64,000 bases of DNA from Marinobacter zhanjiangensis (GTDB taxonomy: Bacteria; Pseudomonadota; Gammaproteobacteria; Pseudomonadales; Oleiphilaceae). Both the position numbers and the translations under genes were made by a program. Shown here in pieces: positions 1 through 9,286 of this stretch (the first letter of the stretch is position 1; the number at the start of each line of letters is the position of its first letter). The stretch covers positions 372,001-436,000 of the forward strand of contig NZ_BMXV01000001.1 in the NCBI RefSeq assembly GCF_014651935.1, written 5' to 3'. The notes beneath the pieces were generated by a model. The model saw nothing but the letters and a program-made list of their open reading frames with translations, was not told where the DNA came from and ran no database searches.

Positions 1-173
1 ATGGCGTTGACGGTGCCGTTGAGGCGGGTTTCTTCGAAGACTGGCCGCTTGATGACTTCCGACAGCTGTACCCCGGGCATATCCTGGGCTGCCACCGCCA
101 TGGTCACCATAATGGAAACAAAAACCACCAGGCCGCGGCAGACCCTGTGGCAGTGGCTGGAGTGTCTGGGCAT
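1..173 (-). CDS. Efflux RND periplasmic adaptor subunit, N-terminal part
   Basis: This is the first 57 codons of a gene that runs off the left edge. Translated from the reverse strand it begins MPRHSSHCHR, then has a hydrophobic segment (LVVFVSIMVTMAVAA) ending in an AQD-like signal-peptidase site. The next stretch, IKRPVFEETRLNGTV, resembles the start of the mature region of HlyD/AcrA-type membrane fusion proteins. Such proteins bridge an inner-membrane RND pump to an outer-membrane channel. The ATG follows a purine-rich GGGAGG, though the spacing is short. Only the leader and first strand are visible, so the family call is tentative. Confidence 0.55.
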   Translation of the reverse strand, partial: MPRHSSHCHRVCRGLVVFVSIMVTMAVAAQDMPGVQLSEVIKRPVFEETRLNGTVNA

Positions 174-579
174 ATCCCTCTCCCGTCGGTCAAAGAAACC
201 CCTGAGTGCCCGGGCGTGCGCAATGATTTCAGGCCGTTGCCCTGTAATACTGACTGTAATGGCAACGTGTCGCCAATGCTACGAAGCGCCGACGCTTCCA
301 GACCTATACAACTCTGCTACAGTTATTATGTCCCGTCCGGGTGATTTGCTCGCCTACTGATAAGGACTTCATCTATCCCCGAATTAATGGATCTGTAGGA
401 TTTTGGGGTGGCATTTGTAATCAAGTAGCGCCTCAATCGACGAAATTCGTGATAATCTTGGCGCACTTTAAAACAACACTATAAGAACCGAGTCGAGAGT
501 CTGTGTTTCAGATACCGTGCCGGGTAACAACGGCCCGCTGCTCTACTACACGGACTTCTTGCCAGGGTCAGATGAAGAC

Positions 580-1686
580 ATGTCGGCAGAAACCATTGAA
601 CAGCGGATTCAGCGTGTCCAGGCGCTGCGCCTCAAACGCATGGCCTGGGGCTTTGCCAACCACGGCTGCACCACGCTCGCAGTAGTCGGCCTGTATCTGG
701 GGGGGTTCCTGCCCCTTGCGCCGGCGATGGTATTCCTTGCCAGCAGCATCCTGATCGGCACGGTGCTGGTGCTGATGCTGCAGTTCGGGATCAACCTTCG
801 CTTCCGCGATCCCAGCATGACCATGACCCAAATTCTCTGGCCCATCGTGCCTACCCTTTATGTCATGTTTTTTGTCGCCCTGCCCCAGGGACGCATCGTT
901 TTCCTGCTGCTGGGCGCAGGTGGGCTGATGTTCGGCACCCTGGCCCTCAATCGACGTCAGATGCTGACCATCGCCTGGCTGTACTGGCTTGGCTATCTGG
1001 GCCTGGTAGTGTTGCTTACCTGGAGGAAACCGGAATATGTCTACTGGCCTCTGGAAGCGGTCACCCTGTTCGCCTATGGCTCGGTACTGTCCATTGTCGC
1101 CTACCTTGGCAGCTTTATTTCCAACCTGCGCCAGGAGCTTGGCATTCGCAATCGGGACCTCAAGCATGCCAACCTGGAACTGGTGGAACTGGCAACCCGC
1201 GATCCGCTGACCAGCCTGCCCAACCGCCGTACCGTGATGGAACAGTTCGAGAAGGAAGTGGCCCGCAGCGAACGGCAATCCGCCGGCCCCAAGGCACTGG
1301 GCATCAGCGTACTGGACATCGACCATTTCAAGCGCATCAACGACACCTATGGCCATCAGGCCGGGGACGAGATACTGCGCAAGGTCAGCCAGACCATTGA
1401 AGCCGCCATTCGCAAGGGCGACTACATCGGGCGCATTGGCGGGGAGGAGTTTCTGATCATCTTCCCGGAAACCACACCCGAGATGACCGTGCCCGCTGCC
1501 GATCGCATCAGGCGTGCCGTGGAAGCGCTCCGTTTCGAGGCCCTGCCGGAGGGTTACCGGGTCACGGTTTCCCAGGGTGTGGCTCTGCACCAGACAGGGG
1601 AAACCCTGGAATCCACCTTCAAGCGGGCTGACGAGGCCCTTTACCAGGCCAAGAACGGTGGCCGCAACCAGGTTCTGGCGGCCTGA
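580..1686 (+). CDS. Membrane-anchored diguanylate cyclase (GGDEF)
   Basis: The enzyme would make cyclic di-GMP from two GTP at the inner membrane. The first ~190 residues hold about six hydrophobic segments. A short linker with coiled-coil character (ELGIRNRDLKHANLELVEL) leads into a GGDEF domain that starts at ATRDPLTSLPNRR. The active site is GGEEF, and RKGD sits five residues before it, which fits the inhibitory I-site RxxD, so product feedback is expected. The start at 580 (MSAETIEQ) is preferred over an in-frame ATG at 517, because residues before 580 do not look like a membrane sensor N-terminus. It converges with yfbR with no gap. Confidence 0.88.
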   Translation: MSAETIEQRIQRVQALRLKRMAWGFANHGCTTLAVVGLYLGGFLPLAPAMVFLASSILIGTVLVLMLQFGINLRFRDPSMTMTQILWPIVPTLYVMFFVALPQGRIVFLLLGAGGLMFGTLALNRRQMLTIAWLYWLGYLGLVVLLTWRKPEYVYWPLEAVTLFAYGSVLSIVAYLGSFISNLRQELGIRNRDLKHANLELVELATRDPLTSLPNRRTVMEQFEKEVARSERQSAGPKALGISVLDIDHFKRINDTYGHQAGDEILRKVSQTIEAAIRKGDYIGRIGGEEFLIIFPETTPEMTVPAADRIRRAVEALRFEALPEGYRVTVSQGVALHQTGETLESTFKRADEALYQAKNGGRNQVLAA

Positions 1687-2292
1687 CTAATCCTGGCCTC
1701 CCAGCAGATGATCCAGCGGCTGACTGTAGCCGGGGGCAAAGACCTCCAGGAAATAAGCCACTTCCGGCAGATTGTCCTGCTCCAGACGCTGGCGTATCTG
1801 CCGCGCCGCCGGCTCGAATTCCCGGTTGCCCGCATGGATCTCGGACTCGCACTTCAGCAGCGCCGACAGACGATCAGCCGCCTTTACCAGCTCCGCCACA
1901 TCACTGTCCCAGCGGGATTCCTGAATGTAGGGTGCAAAGTCCTCACGCAGATGCTCCGGCAGCAGGGCCAGCAACTCATCCGACGCCTTGTGCTCGATAT
2001 CCCTGAAGGCTTCCCGCATGACGGCGGAGTGATACTTCACCGGGGTTGGCATGTCGCCGGTGATCACTTCGGTGGCGTCATGGTAAAGGGCCGCTGTAGC
2101 GGCCGTCTCGGGGTTGACGCTACCGCCGCACTCCCGGTTACGGATGACCGCCAGGGCATGGGCTATGGTGGCCACTTCCCAGGAGTGGGTGGCTACGTTT
2201 TCGTCGATGGCGTTGCGCATCAGCCCCCAGCGGCGAATCCACCGCAGGCGACCGATATAGGCAAAAAAATGACTGGCGCGCCGGCGGCTCAT
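1687..2292 (-). CDS. yfbR: HD-domain 5'-deoxynucleotidase, YfbR type
   Basis: This 201-residue HD phosphohydrolase matches the YfbR family, which removes phosphate from deoxyribonucleoside 5'-monophosphates in the cytoplasm. Metal and catalytic residues typical of the family are visible: N-VATHSWEVA near residue 35, the HD pair in LYHDATEVITGDMPTPVKYH near residue 70, and a late aspartate in VKAADRLSALLKCE. The length is normal. The ATG overlaps the end of the upstream DUF748 gene by four bases, so the two are probably translated together. The functional link between them is not obvious. Confidence 0.88.
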   Translation of the reverse strand: MSRRRASHFFAYIGRLRWIRRWGLMRNAIDENVATHSWEVATIAHALAVIRNRECGGSVNPETAATAALYHDATEVITGDMPTPVKYHSAVMREAFRDIEHKASDELLALLPEHLREDFAPYIQESRWDSDVAELVKAADRLSALLKCESEIHAGNREFEPAARQIRQRLEQDNLPEVAYFLEVFAPGYSQPLDHLLGGQD

Positions 2293-5012
2293 CGTGCCTC
2301 CAGCTGGAATTCAATGGCCACCTGATCGGCTTCGCCCTCACCGGGCTGCACCTCGTGGGCCCGCAGGAAAATCTGCTCGGCGGTAACGCCATACTCGTCT
2401 GTCAGCAGGCGCTTGAGCGACTGACCCCGTTGCGCGGCCAGAGCATCCAGAGCCCCTTCCTGCAGGCTTTCATCCTCCGCCAGGTCTGCTTCCAGTGCCG
2501 GCATATCGACACTCTCCACCGCCCGGCCCCGGATGTTCAGGACCAGACCGTCGCGGACCTTGAGTGCCTCGGCGACCTTTTCCATCTTGGTGTATTCCCC
2601 CATTACCAGGGTTGTCTCCCCCGGCATGAACGCCACCTCACCCAGCTCGTCCGGTGAGAATCCGGCCAGGTCGACCACCGAGCCCAGCAGGCTGAACGGC
2701 GACATGGCCGCCTTTACCAGCACACTGCGAAGGGTCTTCATCATCACCGGCCCCAGATTGAACTCGGGGTCCGCCAGGTTGCCATTCACCGAAATATCCA
2801 GAGTGACCCGGTCGTCGCTGTCACGGAGCAACGTCAGACCGAGTTTGACCGGGGCTGTGATGGAGGTGTCACTTTGCACAGCCTCCCCCAGTTCGAGGCG
2901 ATCCAGAACCAGCGTCGTATCCGATTCCAGCCTGCTGCCGTAGAGATTGTAGGTGCCATCGGCTGACAGTCTGCCGCCATCCACCCGATAACCCAGATAG
3001 AAACCGAAGTAGGGGCTGATGACCGGCATCGAAAGGCCGTCCAGGGTCACGTCGAACCGTGAACGGTCGTCGGTACCCAGGGTGGCAATGGTGCCATCCG
3101 CCCGCAGTTCACCAGAGTCGTTCACTATTCCGCTAATGCTGAACTGCCCCTGCTGCGGCGTGACATTGCTCAGGCCCGAAACGGTAGCCGTGAGGTCATG
3201 GAGCCGGCTGGTAAAGGCCGGCCGGGGCGTCTGGTCGGTATAGCGGATCTCGGCATTGGCCATGTCCATCCGGGACAGCCGGAAGATAATGCCCTGCCGC
3301 TCCTGTTCAGTGTCGGCCTGATCATCGTCCGCAGTTGCCTCGGCAGGCTGCAGCAGGCGGGTGACATTGTGGGGCCGGTCACGGTAGTTGATCACGTTCA
3401 GTTCCGGCTCGGACACCGTCATGGTGCCGATCTCGAGTCGTGCTGGCGTAAAGTTGTATTCGATGGGATCCAGCCGCAGTTCTCGCCAGGTGACCACTGG
3501 CTCCGGCTCATCGGGAAGCTGGCCGTTGAAGTGACTGACACTGCCCCGTCCGCTGAAGGTACCGGTCAGGGGATCATCCTGGACATCGATATCGATGTTG
3601 CCGGCCAGGTTGAGCGTGCCGTCGCGGATGTCCATCTGGCTGAACTGCTGTAAATAGCCGTTGAACGGAGCCAGAACTACCTGATCCAGGTTGATGCCAC
3701 CCTCGAAGGTCAGCGGGTGGAGAGTAAACTGGCCGTTGGCGGAGGCACTGCCACCTTCATCGAGGCTGGTTCGAACCTGGTAGCTGACGGGCTCCTCAAG
3801 CTGCTCGGTCATGGCACCCAGGTTCAGTTCCAGATCCTCCAGCGCCAGCTGTACCGGCGTGGCCGGGCGATTGTCCTGCCAGTCGATGGTGCTGCCGCTG
3901 ACTGCCAGATCGCCTACCGACCACCGGAATCCCCCGGCATCTCCGTCCTCCCCGGCGGCAGGGCCCTGTAACGGGCGGGTCAGGTTCAGTTGCCCGTCAC
4001 TCCCCATGACCGCGTTCAGGTGTAGCGCCTCCCCCTGCACCCTGGAAACCACCAGTTCAGGCCCTTCCAGGTTGAACGACACACCATTCAGGGACAGATT
4101 GCCGGCACTGGCCAGGGTGCTTTCCGGCTGACCGGGGTCCGTCAGCGCCAGGCCGCGGGCGGTCACTTCCCCTTCCCGCGTTGCCAGCGCCAGGCCCTGG
4201 TCATCAAAGGCAAGCTGGAACGCGGCGGTAAGAGAGATGCGCCCGTCCTGCAGGGACCAGGGCAGATACTGCCCCAGCCAATGCTGTACGGTCTCGGCCG
4301 AGACGTTGCTGAGGGCAAGGCGGCCGTTGGACCACAGCGGATCCAGGTTGAGGGTGCCACTCCAGTCCAGCACCTGTTCGTCCATCACCGCCTGCAGGCT
4401 GTATTCTCCGGCCTCGGCGCTCTCCCGGCTGGTCACGTCCAGCAGGGTGAGCTCCAGGGAGTCGATCAGAAATTCCCGGGACTCACCCTCGGCATCTTCG
4501 GTGAAGTCCCGAAAAAGAAGCCGTCCACCGTTGATCACGACTTCATCGAACACAACGTTGTCGGCGAAGGGTGCCTGTTCTTCGGTATCGGGGTCGGCAT
4601 CACTGGCGCTCTGCTGCTCGCGCCAATCTTCGATCAGGTTGATGCGGTTGTTCTCAAGCAGGTCGACCCGCAGGAACGGATTGTCCAGCTCCAGATGCTC
4701 CACATGCACCGTGCCGCGCACCAGATCGAACAGCCCCAGGTTGAGCTCGATCGCTTGCGCCTCCAGAACCTGTTCGCCCGATGGGCCAGTGGCGGACAGC
4801 GCCTCCAGCGAGAAGGAAAAGGTAAAGGGATTGAAGCCGACGTCGGCGACCTCCGCAGACCAGCCCAGATGCTGCTGGAAACGCTCCGGAATGGCGGAGG
4901 ACAGGTACAGGGGGATAAGGCCAAAACCGGTCACCAGATAGACCAGCCCCAGAACCAGCAGCCAGAACCACCAGCGGCGGTAAGCCGGTTTGCGTTGGGC
5001 AGTTTCGGTCAC
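2289..5012 (-). CDS. DUF748 (AsmA-like) envelope protein
   Basis: A long protein of about 907 residues with one N-terminal membrane anchor (WWFWLLVLGLVYLVTGFGLIPLYL). It continues as beta-rich repeats typical of DUF748/AsmA-like proteins of the periplasm. The chosen start is a GTG (VTETAQRKP) placed eight bases after AAAGGAG. An ATG 24 codons upstream has no good ribosome site and would add a non-matching leader. The C-terminal ~100 residues resemble OmpA-like segments found in some family members. Its role is unproven; relatives are implicated in outer-membrane homeostasis and lipid transfer. It shares an ATGA overlap with yfbR. Confidence 0.82.
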   Translation of the reverse strand: MTETAQRKPAYRRWWFWLLVLGLVYLVTGFGLIPLYLSSAIPERFQQHLGWSAEVADVGFNPFTFSFSLEALSATGPSGEQVLEAQAIELNLGLFDLVRGTVHVEHLELDNPFLRVDLLENNRINLIEDWREQQSASDADPDTEEQAPFADNVVFDEVVINGGRLLFRDFTEDAEGESREFLIDSLELTLLDVTSRESAEAGEYSLQAVMDEQVLDWSGTLNLDPLWSNGRLALSNVSAETVQHWLGQYLPWSLQDGRISLTAAFQLAFDDQGLALATREGEVTARGLALTDPGQPESTLASAGNLSLNGVSFNLEGPELVVSRVQGEALHLNAVMGSDGQLNLTRPLQGPAAGEDGDAGGFRWSVGDLAVSGSTIDWQDNRPATPVQLALEDLELNLGAMTEQLEEPVSYQVRTSLDEGGSASANGQFTLHPLTFEGGINLDQVVLAPFNGYLQQFSQMDIRDGTLNLAGNIDIDVQDDPLTGTFSGRGSVSHFNGQLPDEPEPVVTWRELRLDPIEYNFTPARLEIGTMTVSEPELNVINYRDRPHNVTRLLQPAEATADDDQADTEQERQGIIFRLSRMDMANAEIRYTDQTPRPAFTSRLHDLTATVSGLSNVTPQQGQFSISGIVNDSGELRADGTIATLGTDDRSRFDVTLDGLSMPVISPYFGFYLGYRVDGGRLSADGTYNLYGSRLESDTTLVLDRLELGEAVQSDTSITAPVKLGLTLLRDSDDRVTLDISVNGNLADPEFNLGPVMMKTLRSVLVKAAMSPFSLLGSVVDLAGFSPDELGEVAFMPGETTLVMGEYTKMEKVAEALKVRDGLVLNIRGRAVESVDMPALEADLAEDESLQEGALDALAAQRGQSLKRLLTDEYGVTAEQIFLRAHEVQPGEGEADQVAIEFQLEAR

Positions 5013-5105
5013 TGCATTCACTCCTTTGCGGTTCTCAAGTGCACCTGATCCTGAAAGAATATATAACCGTAGACCCGAACCCAACCTTTATAACAGGAAA
5101 GCCCG

Positions 5106-5741
5106 ATGGACATAGGTGATATGCGCCGCGATTTCGAGAGCGAAGGCCTTGATCGCGAGCAGCTGGACAGCGACCCTGTCCGCCAGTTCGAGCACTGGTT
5201 CAATGATGCCCGCGAGGCCGGCATACTGGAACCCAACGCCATGTCACTGGCCACCAGCGGGCACGATCTGCAGCCGGACCTGCGCACCGTACTGTTGAAA
5301 TACTTCGACCAGGAGGGCTTTGTTTTCTATACCAACTACGGCAGCCGCAAGGCCGGGGAACTGGAAGAAAACCCGAAGGCTGCGTTACTGTTCCCCTGGA
5401 TCGGCCTGAATCGCCAGGTCATTGTGCAGGGCGAGGTAACCCGGGTCAGCAAGGCGGAATCCCTGCGCTATTTCTCCAGCCGTCCCAGGGGCAGTCAGCT
5501 GGGCGCCTGGGTGTCGGAACAGAGCCGGGTGATCAGCTCCCGCGGGCTGCTGGAGCAGAAAGTAGCCGAAATCAAACGCAAGTTCGGTGACGGGGAAGTA
5601 CCGCTGCCCTCCTTCTGGGGCGGCTACCGGGTGGTGCCCCACCGTATTGAATTCTGGCAGGGGCGCCCGAGCCGCCTGCATGATCGTTTCGAATATCTCA
5701 GGAGCCATGATGGCTGGACAATCCAACGACTCCAACCCTGA
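5106..5741 (+). CDS. pdxH: Pyridoxamine 5'-phosphate oxidase
   Basis: This cytoplasmic FMN enzyme oxidises pyridoxine or pyridoxamine 5'-phosphate to pyridoxal 5'-phosphate. The 211-residue length is normal. Recognisable segments include [35 protein letters not shown] for FMN and substrate contacts, [20 protein letters not shown], and the C-terminal signature [19 protein letters not shown] precedes the ATG. It opens a compact run, because the phosphopantetheinyl transferase start lies inside its last 32 bases. It diverges from the DUF748 gene across a ~90-bp promoter region. Confidence 0.96.
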   Translation: MDIGDMRRDFESEGLDREQLDSDPVRQFEHWFNDAREAGILEPNAMSLATSGHDLQPDLRTVLLKYFDQEGFVFYTNYGSRKAGELEENPKAALLFPWIGLNRQVIVQGEVTRVSKAESLRYFSSRPRGSQLGAWVSEQSRVISSRGLLEQKVAEIKRKFGDGEVPLPSFWGGYRVVPHRIEFWQGRPSRLHDRFEYLRSHDGWTIQRLQP

Positions 5742-6492
5742 GCCGGCGCGCGCCAGCATATCCGTGTGGCTGGGCCGGCAACCGCTGGAGCCCTATGACT
5801 TTCCCGACTGGCTGGGCGAGTACGAGCGGGAAGTGGCCTCCGGTATGGCCACCGGGCGGCTGATGGAATACGTGCACAGCCGCTGGCTGATACGCCAGGG
5901 ACTCTATGGGGTCAGTGGCAGGCCGCCCCACCTGTGCCAGCCGGTCCATGGCCGGCCGGTGGTCTCCGCCGAGCCGGAGGGCTGGTTCCTGTCCCTCAGT
6001 CACAGCCATGGTATGTCGGCCTGTGCCATTTCATCGCACACCGGCATCGGAGTGGACATCGAACCCGTGTTCCGGGACTCCAGCTGGCGCAAGATTGCAC
6101 GCCGCTGGTTCACCCCCGCGGAGCAGGACTGGCTGCTGTCGCAATCCAGTCAGGAGGCCTTTCTCAAGGTCTGGACGCTGAAGGAAGCCTGGCTCAAGGC
6201 CACCCGGCGGGGCATTGCCGGGAACCTTCGCACCCTGGAAGTAACCGCCAACCTGGAGCTGACCGGTGATCGCCCGGGTGAGAACTGGCACGCCGCCCTG
6301 ACCGAAGCGGAAGGCTTCATGATTGCCGTGGTCTGGCAGGATGAATCCGCCGAAGCAGCACCTGAGCTGCATCTGGTCCACAATAATGATGAAGCCCATA
6401 TGCGACCGGCAGAACTGGAACGCCTGGGTGAACAGCCCTGGGTGATCTGCCCGGTGAAGCAGCTGTCACCCGCACAGGAGGCCCGGGCATGA
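5710..6492 (+). CDS. 4'-phosphopantetheinyl transferase (Sfp superfamily)
   Basis: The protein would move the phosphopantetheine arm of CoA onto a carrier-protein serine. It carries both family motifs: IGVDIEPV near residue 115 for Mg2+ binding, and [14 protein letters not shown] near residue 155. SLSHSHG precedes them, as usual. Two adjacent ATGs exist at 5707 and 5710; the second is five bases from AGGAG and is used here. The start overlaps the end of pdxH, and the end overlaps tag by four bases. No polyketide or non-ribosomal synthase is in the window, so its carrier-protein client is unknown. Confidence 0.88.
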   Translation: MAGQSNDSNPEPARASISVWLGRQPLEPYDFPDWLGEYEREVASGMATGRLMEYVHSRWLIRQGLYGVSGRPPHLCQPVHGRPVVSAEPEGWFLSLSHSHGMSACAISSHTGIGVDIEPVFRDSSWRKIARRWFTPAEQDWLLSQSSQEAFLKVWTLKEAWLKATRRGIAGNLRTLEVTANLELTGDRPGENWHAALTEAEGFMIAVVWQDESAEAAPELHLVHNNDEAHMRPAELERLGEQPWVICPVKQLSPAQEARA

Positions 6493-7103
6493 CCGCCACG
6501 GACCCGCCCCGTGAGGGCGAACGCTGCCCCTGGTGTGGCACGGATCCGCTGTACGTGGACTACCACGACCGGGTCTGGGGCCGGCCCGAGACCCGTGACC
6601 GGGCGCTGTTCGAAAAACTGTGCCTCGACGGCCAGCAGGCGGGCCTGAGCTGGCTCACGATCCTGCGCAAACAGGACAACTACCGGGACGCCTACGACCA
6701 GTTCGATGCGGAGAAGATTGCCCGCTATGACGACCGCAAGGTGGAGGCGTTGCTGGCCAACCCCGGCATTATCCGCAACCGCCTCAAGGTGCAGTCAATC
6801 ATCCGCAACGCCCGCAGCTACCTGGCTCTGCAGGAGAGGGGCGACTCCTTCAGCGAGTTCCTGTGGTCATTCGTGGACTACCGGCCCATCCAGAACCGGT
6901 GGCAGACGTTCGCCGAGGTGCCGGTAACCACGGCTGAAGCGGAAGCCATGTCAAAGGCCCTGAAGAAACAGGGCTTCAATTTTGTCGGACCGACCATTGT
7001 CTATGCCTTCATGCAGGCCACCGGCATGGTCAACGACCACCTGGTTCAGTGCCCGGCCCATGAACCCTGCCGCCAGTTGGGTACCAGTGTCCCGTTTGGT
7101 TGA
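6489..7103 (+). CDS. tag: DNA-3-methyladenine glycosylase I
   Basis: This base-excision repair enzyme removes 3-methyladenine from alkylated DNA. The family signature is clear. There is a zinc-binding start, RCPWCGTDPLYVDYHD, then VWGRP and LFEKLCLDGQQAGLSW with the catalytic glutamate region. WQTFAEVP and KQGFNFVGPTIVYAFMQATGMVNDH follow, and a closing H/C pair (CPAHEPC) completes the zinc site. At 204 residues the length is normal. It overlaps the upstream transferase by an ATGA. Confidence 0.95.
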   Translation: MTATDPPREGERCPWCGTDPLYVDYHDRVWGRPETRDRALFEKLCLDGQQAGLSWLTILRKQDNYRDAYDQFDAEKIARYDDRKVEALLANPGIIRNRLKVQSIIRNARSYLALQERGDSFSEFLWSFVDYRPIQNRWQTFAEVPVTTAEAEAMSKALKKQGFNFVGPTIVYAFMQATGMVNDHLVQCPAHEPCRQLGTSVPFG

Positions 7104-7223
7104 TTCGCTGACCTACTGCGTGATGCTGGGGCCACTTTTCTGAAGCGCCCGATGATCTTCCCCTGAGCCCGGCGCGTACAAGCTGCTACACCGAAACCAT
7201 CGACCGAGACTGGGAAGCCGCTT

Positions 7224-7529
7224 GTGCGTATTACTCTTGCTGAACTCTACAGGCCCGGCACCGGGCCCATAGAGCTGTTGGAAATCCTGTCCCTGGAAGG
7301 TCAACGTTATATGGCCCGGCTGCGAATTGGCGACCAGACCCTGATACTGTCAGACCCCGGGGGCAGGACTCGTCTGTTCCGCAGCAGCTGGGAAGCCCAG
7401 GACACGCTGCGGGATATCCCCATCGACCGTACCGAAGTGGTTCACGCCTCCGCCTACAACGAGATGGTGGGCATGGATACCGCCGGAGTAGATCCCCTGC
7501 GCATCCAGCTTCAGAGGCAGAGCAGGTGA
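7224..7529 (+). CDS. Small DUF6482-like protein
   Basis: A 101-residue cytoplasmic protein of unknown function. It has no signal peptide or membrane segment, and central strands such as LLEILSLEGQRYMARLRI and LILSDPGGRTRLFRS. The pattern of a short beta-rich body plus LSLEG and 'L(T/S)D..G' fits the DUF6482 family of marine gammaproteobacteria, judged from memory. The start is a GTG at 7224. Its stop overlaps the GTG start of the next gene, so the two are coupled. Confidence 0.7.
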   Translation: MRITLAELYRPGTGPIELLEILSLEGQRYMARLRIGDQTLILSDPGGRTRLFRSSWEAQDTLRDIPIDRTEVVHASAYNEMVGMDTAGVDPLRIQLQRQSR

Positions 7530-7972
7530 TTGCCGTCCAGCGTCTTGCCATGCTGGTCGGACTGGCGGGTCTGATCCCCTTCCTGATCGGCGCTTTCGGC
7601 CTGTTTCTGATGCCGGCCCACGACGCCTGGCTGATCAAATGGTTCTACATCTATAGTGCCGGCATTCTGGCCTTCATGTCCGGCGTCTACTGGCCGGTGG
7701 CCATGCAGCTGGAAAACCGCTGCTACCCGCTGTCGCCGGTGGTGACCCTGGTTATCAGCCAGGTGCTTTTCCTGGCCGGAGGCCTTACCCTGCTGCTGCC
7801 CATGGGATGGCGGGCGGTGATCTATCCCGTGCTCTACCTGGCTGTGTGTCTGATTGACGTTCGCTGGCTGTATAACTACTGGCCCCGGTGGTATCGCAAA
7901 CTACGCACCGGCCTCACCGCCGTGGTGGTCGCATGCCAGCTGATGGTGCTGGCATGGATGGTGATGAACTGA
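7526..7972 (+). CDS. DUF3429-family inner-membrane protein
   Basis: A 148-residue integral membrane protein with four or five hydrophobic helices. FYIYSAGILAFMSGVYWP and LYNYWPRWYRKLRTGLT match the DUF3429 family, whose function is unknown. It starts at a GTG that overlaps the preceding stop (GTGA). A positively charged RWYRKLR loop precedes the last helix. Nothing in the context gives a function. Confidence 0.78.
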   Translation: MIAVQRLAMLVGLAGLIPFLIGAFGLFLMPAHDAWLIKWFYIYSAGILAFMSGVYWPVAMQLENRCYPLSPVVTLVISQVLFLAGGLTLLLPMGWRAVIYPVLYLAVCLIDVRWLYNYWPRWYRKLRTGLTAVVVACQLMVLAWMVMN

Positions 7973-8025
7973 GCAGCGCCCGTGCCCTACCCTGAGCACA
8001 GACTAATGGCCTTTAACACAAGTGT

Positions 8026-8994
8026 TCAGGGTGCTCCGGTTTCCGGATTACTTTCCTCGAGATGCAACTGCTGAAGCTTACGGATAGCCGCTTTCTCGAT
8101 CTGCCGTACTCGCTCGCGGCTGATGCCAAGATCGTCGGAAATGACCTGCAAGGTCTGTTCAGACTGCAGATTGATGCCGAAACGCCGCTTCAGCACTTCC
8201 CGCTCCCGTTCATTCAGCTGAACCATCAGTCCCGCCAGCAGGCGAACGCGATCACGGCCGCGCATCAGGTCTGCCGGGTCGAGCTGATCATCCATCAGGG
8301 TGTCGCCCAGAGAGGCACTGCCCTCACCGCCCTGGGGCAGCTCCGTGGAGAGTTCGCCAGCGGCAAAGCCACGGATCTCGCTGATCCTGGAAGGCGATAC
8401 TTCCATTTCCTGCGCCAGCTCGCTCTGACGGGGCGTGCGGGCCAGGCGATGGTGCAGACGCATGGTGACACTCTGGAGTTGCCGGATTTCGTCAATGATG
8501 TGATCCGGGGTATGTACCACCCGCTGCCCACGCTTCTGGCTGCGACGCACCTCCTCGGTAATCCACCAGTAGGCATAGGTAGAGAAACGGAAGCCCCGGG
8601 CGGGATCAAAACGGTCCACCGCCTTGATCAGCCCCACGTTGGCTTCCTGGATCAGGTCGGACATGCCGCTGCCACCGGAATGCTCATGGCGGCGTGCGAT
8701 ATGGACGGCGAGCCGCAGATTGCTGCGAATCAGCAGCTCGCGGCTTCTTTCCACCAGCAATCGGGCCCTTCGGGCACGCACGCTGTCGGGCAGGGCGTCA
8801 TAACACGCCCTGGCTTCACGAATCGTGGCGGGCTCCGGCTGGCCGGCAAGCTCACCGACTGTCGCAAAACTTCGTGACAGGCGTCGCGCCAGCCGCTGCT
8901 CGCGTTCAACAGTTAGCATGTCGTTGTCGGATACATCCCGGAAATACCGCGCTACCAGGCTCTCCGGAAATTCATCGAAGATCAGTTTACTCAT
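8026..8994 (-). CDS. RpoS/RpoD-like sigma-70 family factor with altered region 2.4
   Basis: A 322-residue primary-like sigma factor. Region 2 (SNLRLAVHIARR, DLIQEANVGLIKAVDRFDP, FRFSTYAYWWI) is intact. Region 3 and the region 4.2 helix-turn-helix (LGISRERVRQIEKAAIRKL) are intact too, so -35 recognition should be ordinary. In region 2.4 the helix that reads the -10 element is WWITEEVRRS, where RpoD has WWIRQAITRS and RpoS has WWIRQTIERA. The start at MSKLIFDEF is chosen because GGAG lies ~7 bases upstream; an ATG 13 codons earlier lacks this. It is an RpoS-like paralogue rather than RpoD. Its neighbour is the ectoine locus, but no regulatory link is shown. Confidence 0.85.
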   Translation of the reverse strand: MSKLIFDEFPESLVARYFRDVSDNDMLTVEREQRLARRLSRSFATVGELAGQPEPATIREARACYDALPDSVRARRARLLVERSRELLIRSNLRLAVHIARRHEHSGGSGMSDLIQEANVGLIKAVDRFDPARGFRFSTYAYWWITEEVRRSQKRGQRVVHTPDHIIDEIRQLQSVTMRLHHRLARTPRQSELAQEMEVSPSRISEIRGFAAGELSTELPQGGEGSASLGDTLMDDQLDPADLMRGRDRVRLLAGLMVQLNEREREVLKRRFGINLQSEQTLQVISDDLGISRERVRQIEKAAIRKLQQLHLEESNPETGAP

Positions 8995-9286
8995 TGGCAC
9001 TCCGGTTCTGGCTTCTGACTGGATCACCCGCATAGGTCAGGGGTGTTTAAAGTCTGTACGACACCGGATATGACGCGGATTGCCGCAAGGCCTGAGAGCG
9101 ACGATTGCAGGGGAAAGACAGATAGAGAGGCAGGAGAGCAAGGCGACGGAAGAAGGGAGACCGGCGAGCATCCGGCAATCAAAGGCCGCACACTCACCGG
9201 TGAGGAGGCAAGACAACCTCCCTTACCGCCGGGCCGAGCGACCGGTCCGACCCGACGATAACCTGTTGCCGCGAGGAAGGGCTTCC

